Positions 6,709-13,920 of a stretch of 19,652 bases of DNA are shown here, piece by piece (the stretch's first letter is position 1; the number at the start of each line of letters is the position of its first letter). The notes under the pieces were generated by a model. That model was not told the DNA's origin, searched no databases, and saw only the letters and a program-made list of their open reading frames with translations. The DNA comes from Planctomycetota bacterium (lineage in GTDB: Bacteria > Planctomycetota > Planctomycetia > Pirellulales > Thermoguttaceae), in assembly GCA_018897395.1 (NCBI GenBank), contig JAHIKV010000054.1, positions 1-19,652 of the forward strand, given 5' to 3'. A program made the translations under genes and the position numbers.

Positions 6709-7899
6709 ATGTCCGCTATGATGAAACCGCGACGGCCGTTGCTTTTGATGTGTTGTCTAATCGGTTCCGTGGCCCATGCCGGCGCGGCCGACGCTAAGGC
6801 AAACGAGAAGTCCCGCGTCGCCGCCGTCCGCGCCGGAAAAGTGGTTCAAGGTCTGCATCCCAAGTTCGCGGCCGCGGTCCGTCGGATCGACGAATTGGGA
6901 GGTAAAATCGAGTTCGACGCCGACGGCAACCTCATCAGAGTCGATCTGGCCGGCGATCGGGTCTCCGCCGCCGACGCCGACCTGCCGCACTTGCACGCCT
7001 TGCCGCATCTCAAGGAACTTAAACTCTCGGGCGGGGGGATAACCGAAGAGGGCATCCGGCACTTGAGCTCGATCGTCGGCCTGACGGAACTTTCTCTGCT
7101 GGACGTTCAACTCGACGACGCCGGCCTGGAGAGGCTCGCCGGGCTGCCAAACCTCGTTTCGCTGAGCATCCGGCGAAGCCCGCGGTTGACCGACAAGGGG
7201 CTGGAATACCTCAAGCGGATGGCGAAGCTCACGAAGCTGGGCCTGCTCGAAGTCGGCGTCACGGATCGCGGACTGGAGCAGATTGCCGGAATTACGCGGT
7301 TAAAGTTGCTCGATCTCCGCGGCTGCGCCCAGGTGGGCAACCCCGGCCTGAAACGCCTCGCGCCGCTAAAGGACCTGAAAACCTTGCGGTTGGGCGGCTA
7401 TCAGATCGACGACGACAGCTTGGCCATCGTCGAGAGATTCGGCTCTTTGACCGACCTGACCATTGACGAAGCCGCCGTCACCGACGCTGGCCTGGCACAC
7501 CTTGCCGGTCTGCCGCTTGAGGAGGTCGGCCTTTCCCGGTGCTATCGCGTCACCGACGAGGGATTCCGGCGCCTCGGCGGCCTCGTTGCTCTCCGACGGC
7601 TTACGCTGCGGGGCATCCCGTTGACGGGCGCCGGACTTGCGCACCTGCCCGACACCAGTACGCTCCACGTGTTGCGGCTCAACGAGACGGGCGTGGACGA
7701 CGACGCCTTACAACACCTTCGCCGATTGAAAAAGCTCACCCGTCTCGAGCTGCGGCAAACGCTTGTCACCGACGCCGCGATCGATCACCTCAAGAGGCTC
7801 GGCTCCCTGCGGTTCCTCGATGTTCGTGAAACCAGGATTTCCGAAGCCGGGGCAAAGCGACTCGTCGAGACCCTGCCGAAGTGCAATGTCATGCATTAG
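6709..7899 (+). CDS. Secreted leucine-rich-repeat protein
   Basis: The 396-residue protein has a signal peptide (MMKPRRPLLLMCCLIGSVAHAGA). A start at the ATG at 6718 or 6721 would fit the signal equally well. From about residue 100 it carries about twelve LRRs of about 24 residues with the pattern 'L..L.L....(I/V)(T/D)D.(G/A)L..L..L', the cysteine-containing/ribonuclease-inhibitor type common in planctomycetes. Such repeats form a curved solenoid for protein binding. No enzymatic domain is present, so the partner and role are unknown. No transmembrane anchor follows the repeats. The last 192 bp overlap the convergent recombinase gene on the other strand. The repeats run intact to the C-terminus (KCNVMH), so the LRR gene looks complete and the overlap is caused by the neighbour. 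Confidence 0.85.
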   Translation: MSAMMKPRRPLLLMCCLIGSVAHAGAADAKANEKSRVAAVRAGKVVQGLHPKFAAAVRRIDELGGKIEFDADGNLIRVDLAGDRVSAADADLPHLHALPHLKELKLSGGGITEEGIRHLSSIVGLTELSLLDVQLDDAGLERLAGLPNLVSLSIRRSPRLTDKGLEYLKRMAKLTKLGLLEVGVTDRGLEQIAGITRLKLLDLRGCAQVGNPGLKRLAPLKDLKTLRLGGYQIDDDSLAIVERFGSLTDLTIDEAAVTDAGLAHLAGLPLEEVGLSRCYRVTDEGFRRLGGLVALRRLTLRGIPLTGAGLAHLPDTSTLHVLRLNETGVDDDALQHLRRLKKLTRLELRQTLVTDAAIDHLKRLGSLRFLDVRETRISEAGAKRLVETLPKCNVMH

Positions 7900-9279
7900 G
7901 TCGTGTTGACGTTCCCTATAGCGTGGAATCCTCGTGTCTGGTATCAATTCGCCGTTTCCTTTTCTGGCCGGTGCGGCAGGAAACAGCCAGGCCCGGATAT
8001 AGTCGGTCACGGCTCGCAGTCGAGTGTCGTCAACCGGTTCTTCGTTGTAGACCGCGCTCATATCGTTGCTTGCTTCGGCGTGGCCCATGATGGCCCGCAC
8101 GGCATCTTTGTCCCGGCTCTTCTCTCCGATGGTTTGGAACGTGTGCCGCAAGGCGTAGAAGCCAAGCCCCCGCCGATGAATCTTTAGCGTCTTTAGCACC
8201 TTGGTTGCTTCCTTTGACACTGGGCTATCGACAAGTGACTTCGCTTCCCAGGTGGCCCCATACTTCGTAATGAAGACTCTGGTAATGTGGGCCGGGGCTT
8301 TCGGCACTGGGCGTTTGTCCAGTGCCGCCCGCAATGCCGCCGCCGTTTCGGGCCACAATGGGCAACGCCGATGAATCCCGGTTTTCGGGCGTCCGAAATC
8401 CATCCAACCGTTTTCCAGATCAAGGGCTTTCATGGGGAGCATTGCACAGTCGTTGTTCCCCAACCCGCAATTGATCCCCAAGTAGACCATTGCCCGCAGT
8501 TGGACGCCCGCCTTTTCGATGATGCTTCGCAACTCATTCGCTTGGAACATCCGCCGACCTTTCTGTTGCCGATGCCTGCGGAGTGTTGCTCGGCTTGGTT
8601 TTTTGAACCCCTGCCCATATCGAATTGGCCGGTCGATCAAAGTTGCGTCAAAGGCATACTTGAAAAGTCCTCGAATGCGAGTAATGTCATTGACGAGAGC
8701 AACCGGGCCGTGCGTTTCCGCCAGCTTTGCCCGCAGCTTCTCAAAATCGACGGGGCGTAGACTGGTCACGATCCGGGCTGCCCCCAATACGTCAAGCACA
8801 CGGGCACAAGCCCGCCGGTAATCGTCCAAGGTTCGCGGCGTCAGTTCCCCGCTGTCAACCAGCCGTTTCTTGCTGGTCAAGAAGTGGTTTGCCAAATGCC
8901 GGATGGTCAACCCCTCTCCGTTGGATAGTTCCCGACCGGCTAGTAAATCGTCTTTCTGTTGCAACCACTTCGCAAGTGCGGCGTCGGGATTGGCCCACGG
9001 GCCGAAGTAATGCACCTTGTTTCTAACCCGCTTTGCCCATTGTCCTGCGGCATGAGCATACATGGGATAGTTAGGGTGCGGCTTGACCGGCTTGTCTGAC
9101 TTTGCCTTAGATGGTATCTTTGTGCGAGTGACTTTTTGCCCCTGGTAGCGGGCTAGTGCGGCGTCGGGATCGGCCCATGTGCCAAAGTAGCGTGTTTTGC
9201 CGCCGATCTTCTTCGCCCATTGGCCGCTGGCATGGGGAAACAACGGAAAGTCGGGCGTAGGTTTTGTTGGCTTGTTCAT
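7708..9279 (-). CDS. Tyrosine recombinase (phage-type integrase) of the planctomycete arm-repeat type, with atypical active site
   Basis: The 523-residue protein begins with two copies of a ~38-residue arm-type DNA-binding repeat (8-45 and 68-105), each 'GQWAK....K..YFG.WA(D/N)PDAALA'. A SAM-like core-binding domain (about 122-212) and a catalytic domain (about 240-433) follow. Catalytic positions: Lys299 (RPKTG), Arg378-His379 (YALRHTF), His400 (MGHAE) and Tyr411 (AVYNE) are present. Box I Arg is replaced by Gly274 (CGLGNND), and the His of HxxR is Tyr375. I recall the same CGxGNxD box from other planctomycete recombinases, so this may be a family trait. The fold ends near 433. The remaining ~90 residues have no family features, and from about residue 461 they are the antisense of the LRR gene, so the native 3' end seems lost. 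A strong promoter lies upstream. No cargo or excisionase gene is adjacent. Confidence 0.88.
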   Translation of the reverse strand: MNKPTKPTPDFPLFPHASGQWAKKIGGKTRYFGTWADPDAALARYQGQKVTRTKIPSKAKSDKPVKPHPNYPMYAHAAGQWAKRVRNKVHYFGPWANPDAALAKWLQQKDDLLAGRELSNGEGLTIRHLANHFLTSKKRLVDSGELTPRTLDDYRRACARVLDVLGAARIVTSLRPVDFEKLRAKLAETHGPVALVNDITRIRGLFKYAFDATLIDRPIRYGQGFKKPSRATLRRHRQQKGRRMFQANELRSIIEKAGVQLRAMVYLGINCGLGNNDCAMLPMKALDLENGWMDFGRPKTGIHRRCPLWPETAAALRAALDKRPVPKAPAHITRVFITKYGATWEAKSLVDSPVSKEATKVLKTLKIHRRGLGFYALRHTFQTIGEKSRDKDAVRAIMGHAEASNDMSAVYNEEPVDDTRLRAVTDYIRAWLFPAAPARKGNGELIPDTRIPRYRERQHDLMHDIALRQGLDESLCPGFGNPGFTNIEEPQGAEPLEVIDRGVGDKRLPQLETGELFQSAKVL

Positions 9280-9350
9280 GGCGTAGAACTCGGGTGCAGG
9301 ATTGGGTGTAGAAGCGTAGTGAAAAGCGTATGCTTACCACACCACACTAA

Positions 9351-9378
9351 AGTATACCATGAAACCAGCGTAAGTCAA
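9351..9378 (-). promoter_or_regulatory. Sigma70-type promoter for the recombinase gene
   Basis: On the minus strand TTGACT (9373-9378) and TATACT (9351-9356) are separated by exactly 16 bp, each one mismatch from consensus. Transcription would begin near 9344 and leave a ~65-nt leader before the recombinase ATG at 9279. The surrounding sequence is AT-richer than the genes. This is the best promoter match I found in the window. Confidence 0.7.
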
Positions 9379-9425
9379 GCAATGTAAGTCATTGAGAGCC
9401 AGCAACTTACAAACCACGTTATAGT

Positions 9426-9501
<76 letters not shown>

Positions 9502-9506
9502 CATTG

Positions 9507-9531
9507 CAAGCCCTTGTCGCTCAAGGGCTTG
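9507..9531 (+). terminator. Hairpin terminator after tRNA-Arg
   Basis: CAAGCCCTTG (9507-9516), loop TCGCT and CAAGGGCTTG (9522-9531) form a perfect 10-bp stem only 5 nt after the tRNA, followed by the T-rich tail TGTTGTTTCTT. Position and shape fit a Rho-independent terminator for the tRNA transcript, though the T run is interrupted. Confidence 0.65.
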
Positions 9532-9578
9532 TGTTGTTTCTTGACCATTTCAACTGCGGTCGGGTATCTCGTCGTGCA

Positions 9579-9612
9579 ATCGGAAAGGAGAAACCAAGTC
9601 GGCTTTCCGATT
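9579..9612. repeat. 10-bp inverted repeat in the 370-bp gap after tRNA-Arg
   Basis: AATCGGAAAG (9579-9588) and CTTTCCGATT (9603-9612) are perfect complements with a 14-nt loop, followed within 15 nt by ATTTTT, so it may be a second terminator. The stretch from here to 9752 (about 140 bp) shows no ORF, hairpin or promoter that I can support. An A-run lies at 9742-9748. Confidence 0.5.
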
Positions 9613-9752
9613 AAACTCTGATTTTTCCACCGAGGCAGACAACCTTTGACAGACCGACGAAGCGATTATTCTCGCCTCTTGCATACCACTGCGGCGTCAG
9701 ACAAAATAGCAAATAGGTAAGGGGTTCGGAAATTAGAACGGAAAAAAACGGG

Positions 9753-9851
9753 TATTTAGCCCCGGGTGAATACACCCGGGGCACGGCGTGTTGATTGCCG
9801 CCACTTCTCCCCGCCGTGTATTCACGGCGGGCTAAATACGGCGGGCTAAAT
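9753..9851. repeat. Composite REP element (two hairpins with TTTAGCCC/GGGCTAAA ends), left of the 9872 gene
   Basis: The element begins ATTTAGCCC and ends GGGCTAAAT (9829-9837), so the termini are inverted repeats. Inside are two hairpins: GCCCCGGGTG-AATA-CACCCGGGGC (9759-9782, perfect) and CCCGCCGTG-TATT-CACGGCGGG (9810-9831, perfect). A 14-bp piece ACGGCGGGCTAAAT is then duplicated directly (9824-9837 and 9838-9851). A second complete copy in the same orientation lies at 11742-11825 and a right half at 551-578. It resembles a bacterial interspersed mosaic (REP pair) element. The associated RAYT transposase is not in the window. Confidence 0.88.
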
Positions 9852-9871
9852 GTTGAGAACTGGTCTCCGTC

Positions 9872-11710
9872 TTGAAAAAGCCAACCATCCATCGACGCTC
9901 TTTTCTCGCCGCCACCTCCGGGGCAGCGGTCGGTGCGGCAGTCGGCGGGCTGGCCGCCTGCGGACAGGTTGCCGGCAGAGAGAAAATCGCGTGGAAGCGG
10001 GACGCTGCCGGAAAGCTGTTCGTCCGGTGCGAAGTGGACGGAAGCCCACTGGTTCCGCAAGCGTCCCCGCGTTTGCTCGACGCCTTCTGCGCGCCGGGCA
10101 AGGACGAATCGGGCCGGCGGCTGACGTTGGAAGCAAAAAATCCGGCGGGGCAAATCGGGCCGATCCGCGCCGAATTGACCCATCGTTTGCTCGATTCCGG
10201 CGGCGGAAACGGCGCGGACCTGCTCGAGGCGACTCTGAGGCTGACCAATACGTCCGACCGAAGCCAGGAAGTATGCTCCGGGTTCGTCGGCAATGCCCAA
10301 CCGGGCGGCAACCCGGCCGAGCAACGGGCGTATCTCCCGCTGGCCGCTTCCGGGCTATTATCGCATGGGTCGCTGAAGTCGTTGGGGTTCAACCAGAAAA
10401 AGGACCCGGATCAGGCGTTAGGCAATCGGTCGTTTCTGGCCCACTACCTCGAACCGCTGGCGAGCGATCCGGCCGTCCGCCACGGTCGTGCCCTGCTACT
10501 GACGCCGGTCGTCGACGTTTATTGTCCGCACAAGCCCTGGCGTATCGCGTTGTTTACTCCCAGCGGGATTGCCCAGCGGTTCGCGGCCTCGGTTGCCAAA
10601 GCCGGGCCGCGCGACTGGTCGGTGCGCCGATACCAGACCATCGGACCGGGGCAATCGGTCGAGGAGCGGTGCTGTTTGCTGGTCCATCGCGGCGAGGCCG
10701 ACGTTGCCTGGCGGGCGTTCCACCGCTTCGCCCACGACGAGCCGCATCCGCCCGTCGATTGGTTGCGCGAAGTCCGGGTACACTACTACGATTTTCTCTC
10801 GGCAAAGGATCAGAACGGCCGTCGCGGCGGGGGCTATGAGGCCGACTTGCCGCTGTTCCGTGGGTTTCGCGTCGGCCTGGCCACGCAGCACGGCTACTAT
10901 CCGTGGTGGGGCGAATACATCGATCCCAAGCTGAAGACGTGGCAGGCGATGAGGGCCGACAAACACGGTCCGGCCGAGATGTCGCTGGAGAAGATGAAGG
11001 CCCGGATCGCCGCCACGCGCCGCGAAGGGGCCAGGACGGCCGTCTACATGCACCTGAGCGGGCTGAACGAAACCGCCCCCGTCTTCAAGAACCTCCGCGA
11101 CGCCGTGCTGGTCGATGACTCGGGCCGGCGGGTCGGTTTTCCGTGGCAGGGGCCGGACACGCCCGGGACCAACTGGCACATGTCGATCGCCGCCGCCGAG
11201 TGGCGCGAACACCTGTTGCGCCAGGCACGATTGATCATGGAAACGCTCGAACCGGACGCGATCGTGATGGACGAGACGTTTTCCGGCCTCGGTTACGACG
11301 AACATCCCGATCGCCGAGGATGTCTTTCGACGCACACGATCCCCTTCTTGAAGGAGTTCCGCAAGTTGATGCGCTCCTTCGGCGAGGACCGAGCGCTACT
11401 GACCAGCGACTGCTCACTGGCGGGGTTCGTTCCTTGGGCCGACGGCGAGGCGGGCGACCACGCCTACGCATCGCTCCTGGGCCATCCATTGTATCGCAAG
11501 ACGCCGGTGCGATATCTGGCCGTCTTGGGCGACAAGCCTTGGGTGCCCGGCGCGTGGAACTTCCGGCGGTTTTGGGACGCTCAGATGGATTTGGCGCGGA
11601 AGGTCGGCGCCGGGGTGGGCGTGTCTAACGGCTGGTGCGAGTTCACCGGCCTCGCCCGACTCCCCGCCGAGGCGGCCGAGAAGATCAAAGCCGACGTCGC
11701 CACACTGTGA
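9872..11710 (+). CDS. Tat-exported protein with a C-terminal TIM-barrel, glycoside-hydrolase-like
   Basis: The 612-residue protein starts at a TTG (9872), which places a clean twin-arginine signal (HRRSFLAATSGAAVGAAVGGLAAC, residues 7-30 in segments) at the N-terminus. No earlier start makes sense, because the composite repeat ends 20 bp upstream. The first ~270 residues look like a beta-rich domain. From about 290 on, aromatic-rich segments (HGYYPWWGEYIDPK; GARTAVYMHLSGL) and VMDETFSGLGYD (Asp467-Glu468) are arranged like strands of a TIM-barrel glycosidase with acidic residues at strand ends, followed by LLTSDCS and the tryptophan-rich end. This suggests a polysaccharide- or glycoside-acting enzyme, but I cannot assign a GH family or substrate. 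The catalytic role of D467/E468 is inference. It is framed by two copies of the same composite repeat. Confidence 0.72.
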   Translation: MKKPTIHRRSFLAATSGAAVGAAVGGLAACGQVAGREKIAWKRDAAGKLFVRCEVDGSPLVPQASPRLLDAFCAPGKDESGRRLTLEAKNPAGQIGPIRAELTHRLLDSGGGNGADLLEATLRLTNTSDRSQEVCSGFVGNAQPGGNPAEQRAYLPLAASGLLSHGSLKSLGFNQKKDPDQALGNRSFLAHYLEPLASDPAVRHGRALLLTPVVDVYCPHKPWRIALFTPSGIAQRFAASVAKAGPRDWSVRRYQTIGPGQSVEERCCLLVHRGEADVAWRAFHRFAHDEPHPPVDWLREVRVHYYDFLSAKDQNGRRGGGYEADLPLFRGFRVGLATQHGYYPWWGEYIDPKLKTWQAMRADKHGPAEMSLEKMKARIAATRREGARTAVYMHLSGLNETAPVFKNLRDAVLVDDSGRRVGFPWQGPDTPGTNWHMSIAAAEWREHLLRQARLIMETLEPDAIVMDETFSGLGYDEHPDRRGCLSTHTIPFLKEFRKLMRSFGEDRALLTSDCSLAGFVPWADGEAGDHAYASLLGHPLYRKTPVRYLAVLGDKPWVPGAWNFRRFWDAQMDLARKVGAGVGVSNGWCEFTGLARLPAEAAEKIKADVATL

Positions 11711-11741
11711 GTTGCCGAGTGTTTTGGAATGAAATAATCCG

Positions 11742-11825
11742 TATTTAGCCCCGGGTGAATACACCCGGGGCAAGCGGTTTCCTAATGGTCAACCCGGCCC
11801 GCCGTGTGTTCACGGCGGGCTAAAT
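11742..11825. repeat. Composite REP element, right of the 9872 gene
   Basis: Second complete copy in the same orientation as 9753-9837. It has TATTTAGCC at the left end, hairpin GCCCCGGGTG-AATA-CACCCGGGGC (11748-11771), a spacer of different sequence, hairpin CCCGCCGTG-TGTT-CACGGCGGG (11798-11819), and GGGCTAAAT at the right end (11817-11825). It starts 31 bp after the TGA of the upstream gene. The spacer differs from the first copy while the hairpins are conserved, as expected if structure is what is copied or selected. Confidence 0.88.
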
Positions 11826-11901
11826 GAATGATCTAATCACGCTTTAAGAGATAACGTCAACGAATGACGCGGCCGCCCTCGGCAACGTCGGGAAACATAA
11901 G

Positions 11902-12798
11902 ATGAACGGCTATCAGTCAACATCCGGTCAGAGACAATCCCCCCGTCCCTTCCGCCGCGCCGTGTTGCGGGGGCTGGCCGTGCTCACGCCCCCCTTGCTG
12001 ACCGTGCTGATTATCGTCTGGACGATCAACACCACGAAGAGCTATCTGCTCGAACCGGTCACCGGCTGGGCGCGGGAGGGATTCGTATGGTCTTTGGCCG
12101 ACGTCCGCGAAGACCTGAAGTTGGATTCCCCGGGTGCGAAGACGGCAACCGTCGATGGCCGGGTATTCCGCCGATTGGACGACGAGAGCTTTATTCCGCA
12201 AGAGGTCTATGAACGGGTGCGGAGGAATCCGGGCCAGCCGCCGCCGATAACCGGCGAGGATTACTATCGCCGCTACGTGGACCTGACATTATTGAGGCCG
12301 TACTTCGCCGTCCCGTTTCTTCTGGCCCTCTTCATTCTGCTGCTGTACTTTCTGGGGAAGTTCATGGCGGCGGGGATCGGCGGGTTCGTCGCCGGCACGT
12401 TCAATCGGGTCGTCTTGCACTTGCCCGGCGTGAGGGCCGTATACTCCGCGGTAAAACAGGTCAGCGACTTCCTCTTCACCCAGCGCGAGATCAAGTTCAC
12501 GCGGATCGTCGCCGTCGAGTATCCGCGCAAGGATATCTGGTCGGTCGGCTTTTTGACCGGCGAGAGTTTCTCGGCCATTCACGAAGAGGCCGGCGAGCAG
12601 GTGGTGACCGTGTTCATCCCCTACTCGCCCATGCCGATCACCGGCTGCACGATCACCGTGCGGAAGAGCGATTGCATAGACCTGGACATCAGCTTCGACC
12701 AGGCGTGCCAGTTCATCGTCAGTTGCGGAGTCGTGGCTCCGCCGCGGAAAAACGAGCGGTTGACGGCGGACGTGAAAAATAATGAAGGGGGAAAATAG
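11902..12798 (+). CDS. DUF502 family membrane protein
   Basis: The 298-residue protein has two transmembrane helices (about 21-43 and 134-160) separated by a ~90-residue loop. The DUF502 body follows: GFVAGTFNRVVLHLPGVRAVYSAVKQVSDFL, then VEYPRKDIWSVGFLTG, VVTVFIPYSPMPITGCTITV and a terminal hydrophilic tail. DUF502 members are conserved inner-membrane proteins of unknown biochemical role. Nothing here identifies a ligand. The ATG at 11902 has only a weak ribosome site. The gene precedes hemC on the same strand with a 138-bp gap of repeats, so co-transcription is possible but unproven. Confidence 0.88.
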   Translation: MNGYQSTSGQRQSPRPFRRAVLRGLAVLTPPLLTVLIIVWTINTTKSYLLEPVTGWAREGFVWSLADVREDLKLDSPGAKTATVDGRVFRRLDDESFIPQEVYERVRRNPGQPPPITGEDYYRRYVDLTLLRPYFAVPFLLALFILLLYFLGKFMAAGIGGFVAGTFNRVVLHLPGVRAVYSAVKQVSDFLFTQREIKFTRIVAVEYPRKDIWSVGFLTGESFSAIHEEAGEQVVTVFIPYSPMPITGCTITVRKSDCIDLDISFDQACQFIVSCGVVAPPRKNERLTADVKNNEGGK

Positions 12799-12852
12799 TT
12801 TTCCGCCGCTGGGGTTTTCCGCCGCTGGGGTGGCAGTTAAACTGCCACCCCA
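12799..12852. repeat. 16-bp tandem duplication joined to a 27-bp palindrome, upstream of hemC
   Basis: TTTTCCGCCGCTGGGG occurs twice head to tail (12799-12814, 12815-12830), directly after the DUF502 stop. The second copy runs into TGGGGTGGCAGTT (12826-12838), A, AACTGCCACCCCA (12840-12852), a perfect 13-bp inverted repeat. The same palindrome follows hemC at 13881-13907. Confidence 0.9.
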
Positions 12853-12900
12853 ACATGCCTGCGAAACCGCAAGCGGCAAATCCCAAATCAACAAATTTCC

Positions 12901-12928
12901 AATCCCTAATCCCCAATCCCTAATCCCT
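12901..12928. repeat. AATCCCTAATCCCY tandem pair in the hemC leader
   Basis: AATCCCTAATCCCC (12901-12914) and AATCCCTAATCCCT (12915-12928) are adjacent 14-mers differing at one base, 8 bp before the hemC ATG. This leaves no room for a Shine-Dalgarno site. The same CCTAATCCCT motif forms the outer arms of the nested repeat at 16899-17115. Confidence 0.85.
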
Positions 12929-12936
12929 AGTTTCTC

Positions 12937-13851
12937 ATGCCGCTGCGAATTGGTGCCCGAGCAAGCGCGTTGGCCCAATGGCAGGCCGAGTGGGTCGCCG
13001 CGCGATTGCGGCAGCGGGGAACGGAAGTCGAACTAGTGCCGATCGCCACCGCCGGCGATCGGCAGAGCGGAGCGGTCGGCGCTATCGGCCGTCAAGGCGT
13101 ATTCACCAAGGAGATTCAGCACGCGCTGCTGGAAGGGCGCATCGACCTGGCCGTTCACAGCTTGAAGGACTTGCCGACGGCCGCCATCGAGGGATTGACC
13201 CTGGCGGCGGTGCCCGAGCGAGGGCCGCCGGGCGACGTGCTGGTCTCGGCCGACGGGGCGCGGCTCGACGAGTTGCCCCGCGGGGCACGGATCGGCACGG
13301 GCAGCCCGCGACGCCGGGCGCAACTGCTCCACTTCCGCGGCGATCTGATAATCAAGGACGTCCGCGGCAACGTCGAAACCCGCCTGCGGAAGTTGCGGCA
13401 AGGAGATTTCGACGCATTGGTGTTGGCCGAGGCCGGGCTGCACCGGCTGGGGTTGGCCGAGCAAATCACGCAGAAATTGCCGGTGGACATTATGCTGCCG
13501 GCGCCGGGGCAAGGGGCGCTGGGGCTGGAGACTCGCACGGAAGACGCCCCGACCCGCCGGCTAGTGGCTGCGCTGGACCACCCCGACACTCACGCGGCGG
13601 TGTCGGCCGAACGGACTATGCTCCTGGCTCTTCAAGGCGGTTGTCTCGCCCCTATCGCCGCGTTGGGGCGCGTCGAGGATGGACTGCTAACGCTTGCCGG
13701 CCGGGTGCTAGGCCGCGACGGCGCGCGGATGCTCGAATCCGCCGACAGTGCCTCGCCGGCCGAAGCAGAGGAATTGGGTCGCCGGGTGGCCGAGGCGTTA
13801 TCGGCCCAAGGCGCTGCCGAGTTGATCCGCGCGGCGCGCGAGTTTGCATAA
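12937..13851 (+). CDS. hemC: Hydroxymethylbilane synthase (porphobilinogen deaminase)
   Basis: The 304-residue protein matches HemC over its whole length. It starts LRIGARASALAQWQA, has the active-site segment HSLKDLP with Asp78 (equivalent to E. coli Asp84), the substrate-binding GTGSPRRRAQL (120-130), DVRGNVETRLRKL (141-153), PAPGQGALGLE (188-198) and the dipyrromethane-cofactor cysteine Cys236 in LQGGCLAPIAA. The cytosolic enzyme joins four porphobilinogen units into hydroxymethylbilane for haem and other tetrapyrroles. The ATG at 12937 is the only start giving the normal N-terminus. No Shine-Dalgarno site is present because a 14-mer repeat ends just before it. No other hem gene is adjacent. 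Identical palindromes flank the gene. Confidence 0.97.
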   Translation: MPLRIGARASALAQWQAEWVAARLRQRGTEVELVPIATAGDRQSGAVGAIGRQGVFTKEIQHALLEGRIDLAVHSLKDLPTAAIEGLTLAAVPERGPPGDVLVSADGARLDELPRGARIGTGSPRRRAQLLHFRGDLIIKDVRGNVETRLRKLRQGDFDALVLAEAGLHRLGLAEQITQKLPVDIMLPAPGQGALGLETRTEDAPTRRLVAALDHPDTHAAVSAERTMLLALQGGCLAPIAALGRVEDGLLTLAGRVLGRDGARMLESADSASPAEAEELGRRVAEALSAQGAAELIRAAREFA

Positions 13852-13880
13852 AGCCGCTTGGCGTTGGTCGCGCATGTTGC

Positions 13881-13907
13881 TGGGGTGGCAGTTGAACTGC
13901 CACCCCA
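13881..13907. repeat. 27-bp palindrome between hemC and the convergent porin gene
   Basis: TGGGGTGGCAGTT (13881-13893), G, AACTGCCACCCCA (13895-13907), a perfect 13-bp inverted repeat differing from the copy at 12826-12852 only in the centre base. It lies in the 69-bp gap between two convergent stops and could act as a two-way transcription terminator, though no T run follows. Confidence 0.9.
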
Positions 13908-13920
13908 ACTGTATCCAGAT

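Noticed and set aside
7916..9425. CTATAGCGTGG (7916-7926) and inverted CTATAACGTGG (9415-9425) as ends of the integrase element
   Set aside because: The match is only 10 of 11 bases with no extension, and tyrosine recombinase elements are bounded by direct att repeats, not inverted ones. Chance is the better explanation.
9420..9425. TATAGT before tRNA-Arg as its -10 box
   Set aside because: It lies 2 bp before the mature 5' end, so transcription would begin inside the tRNA. There is no -35 at the right distance.
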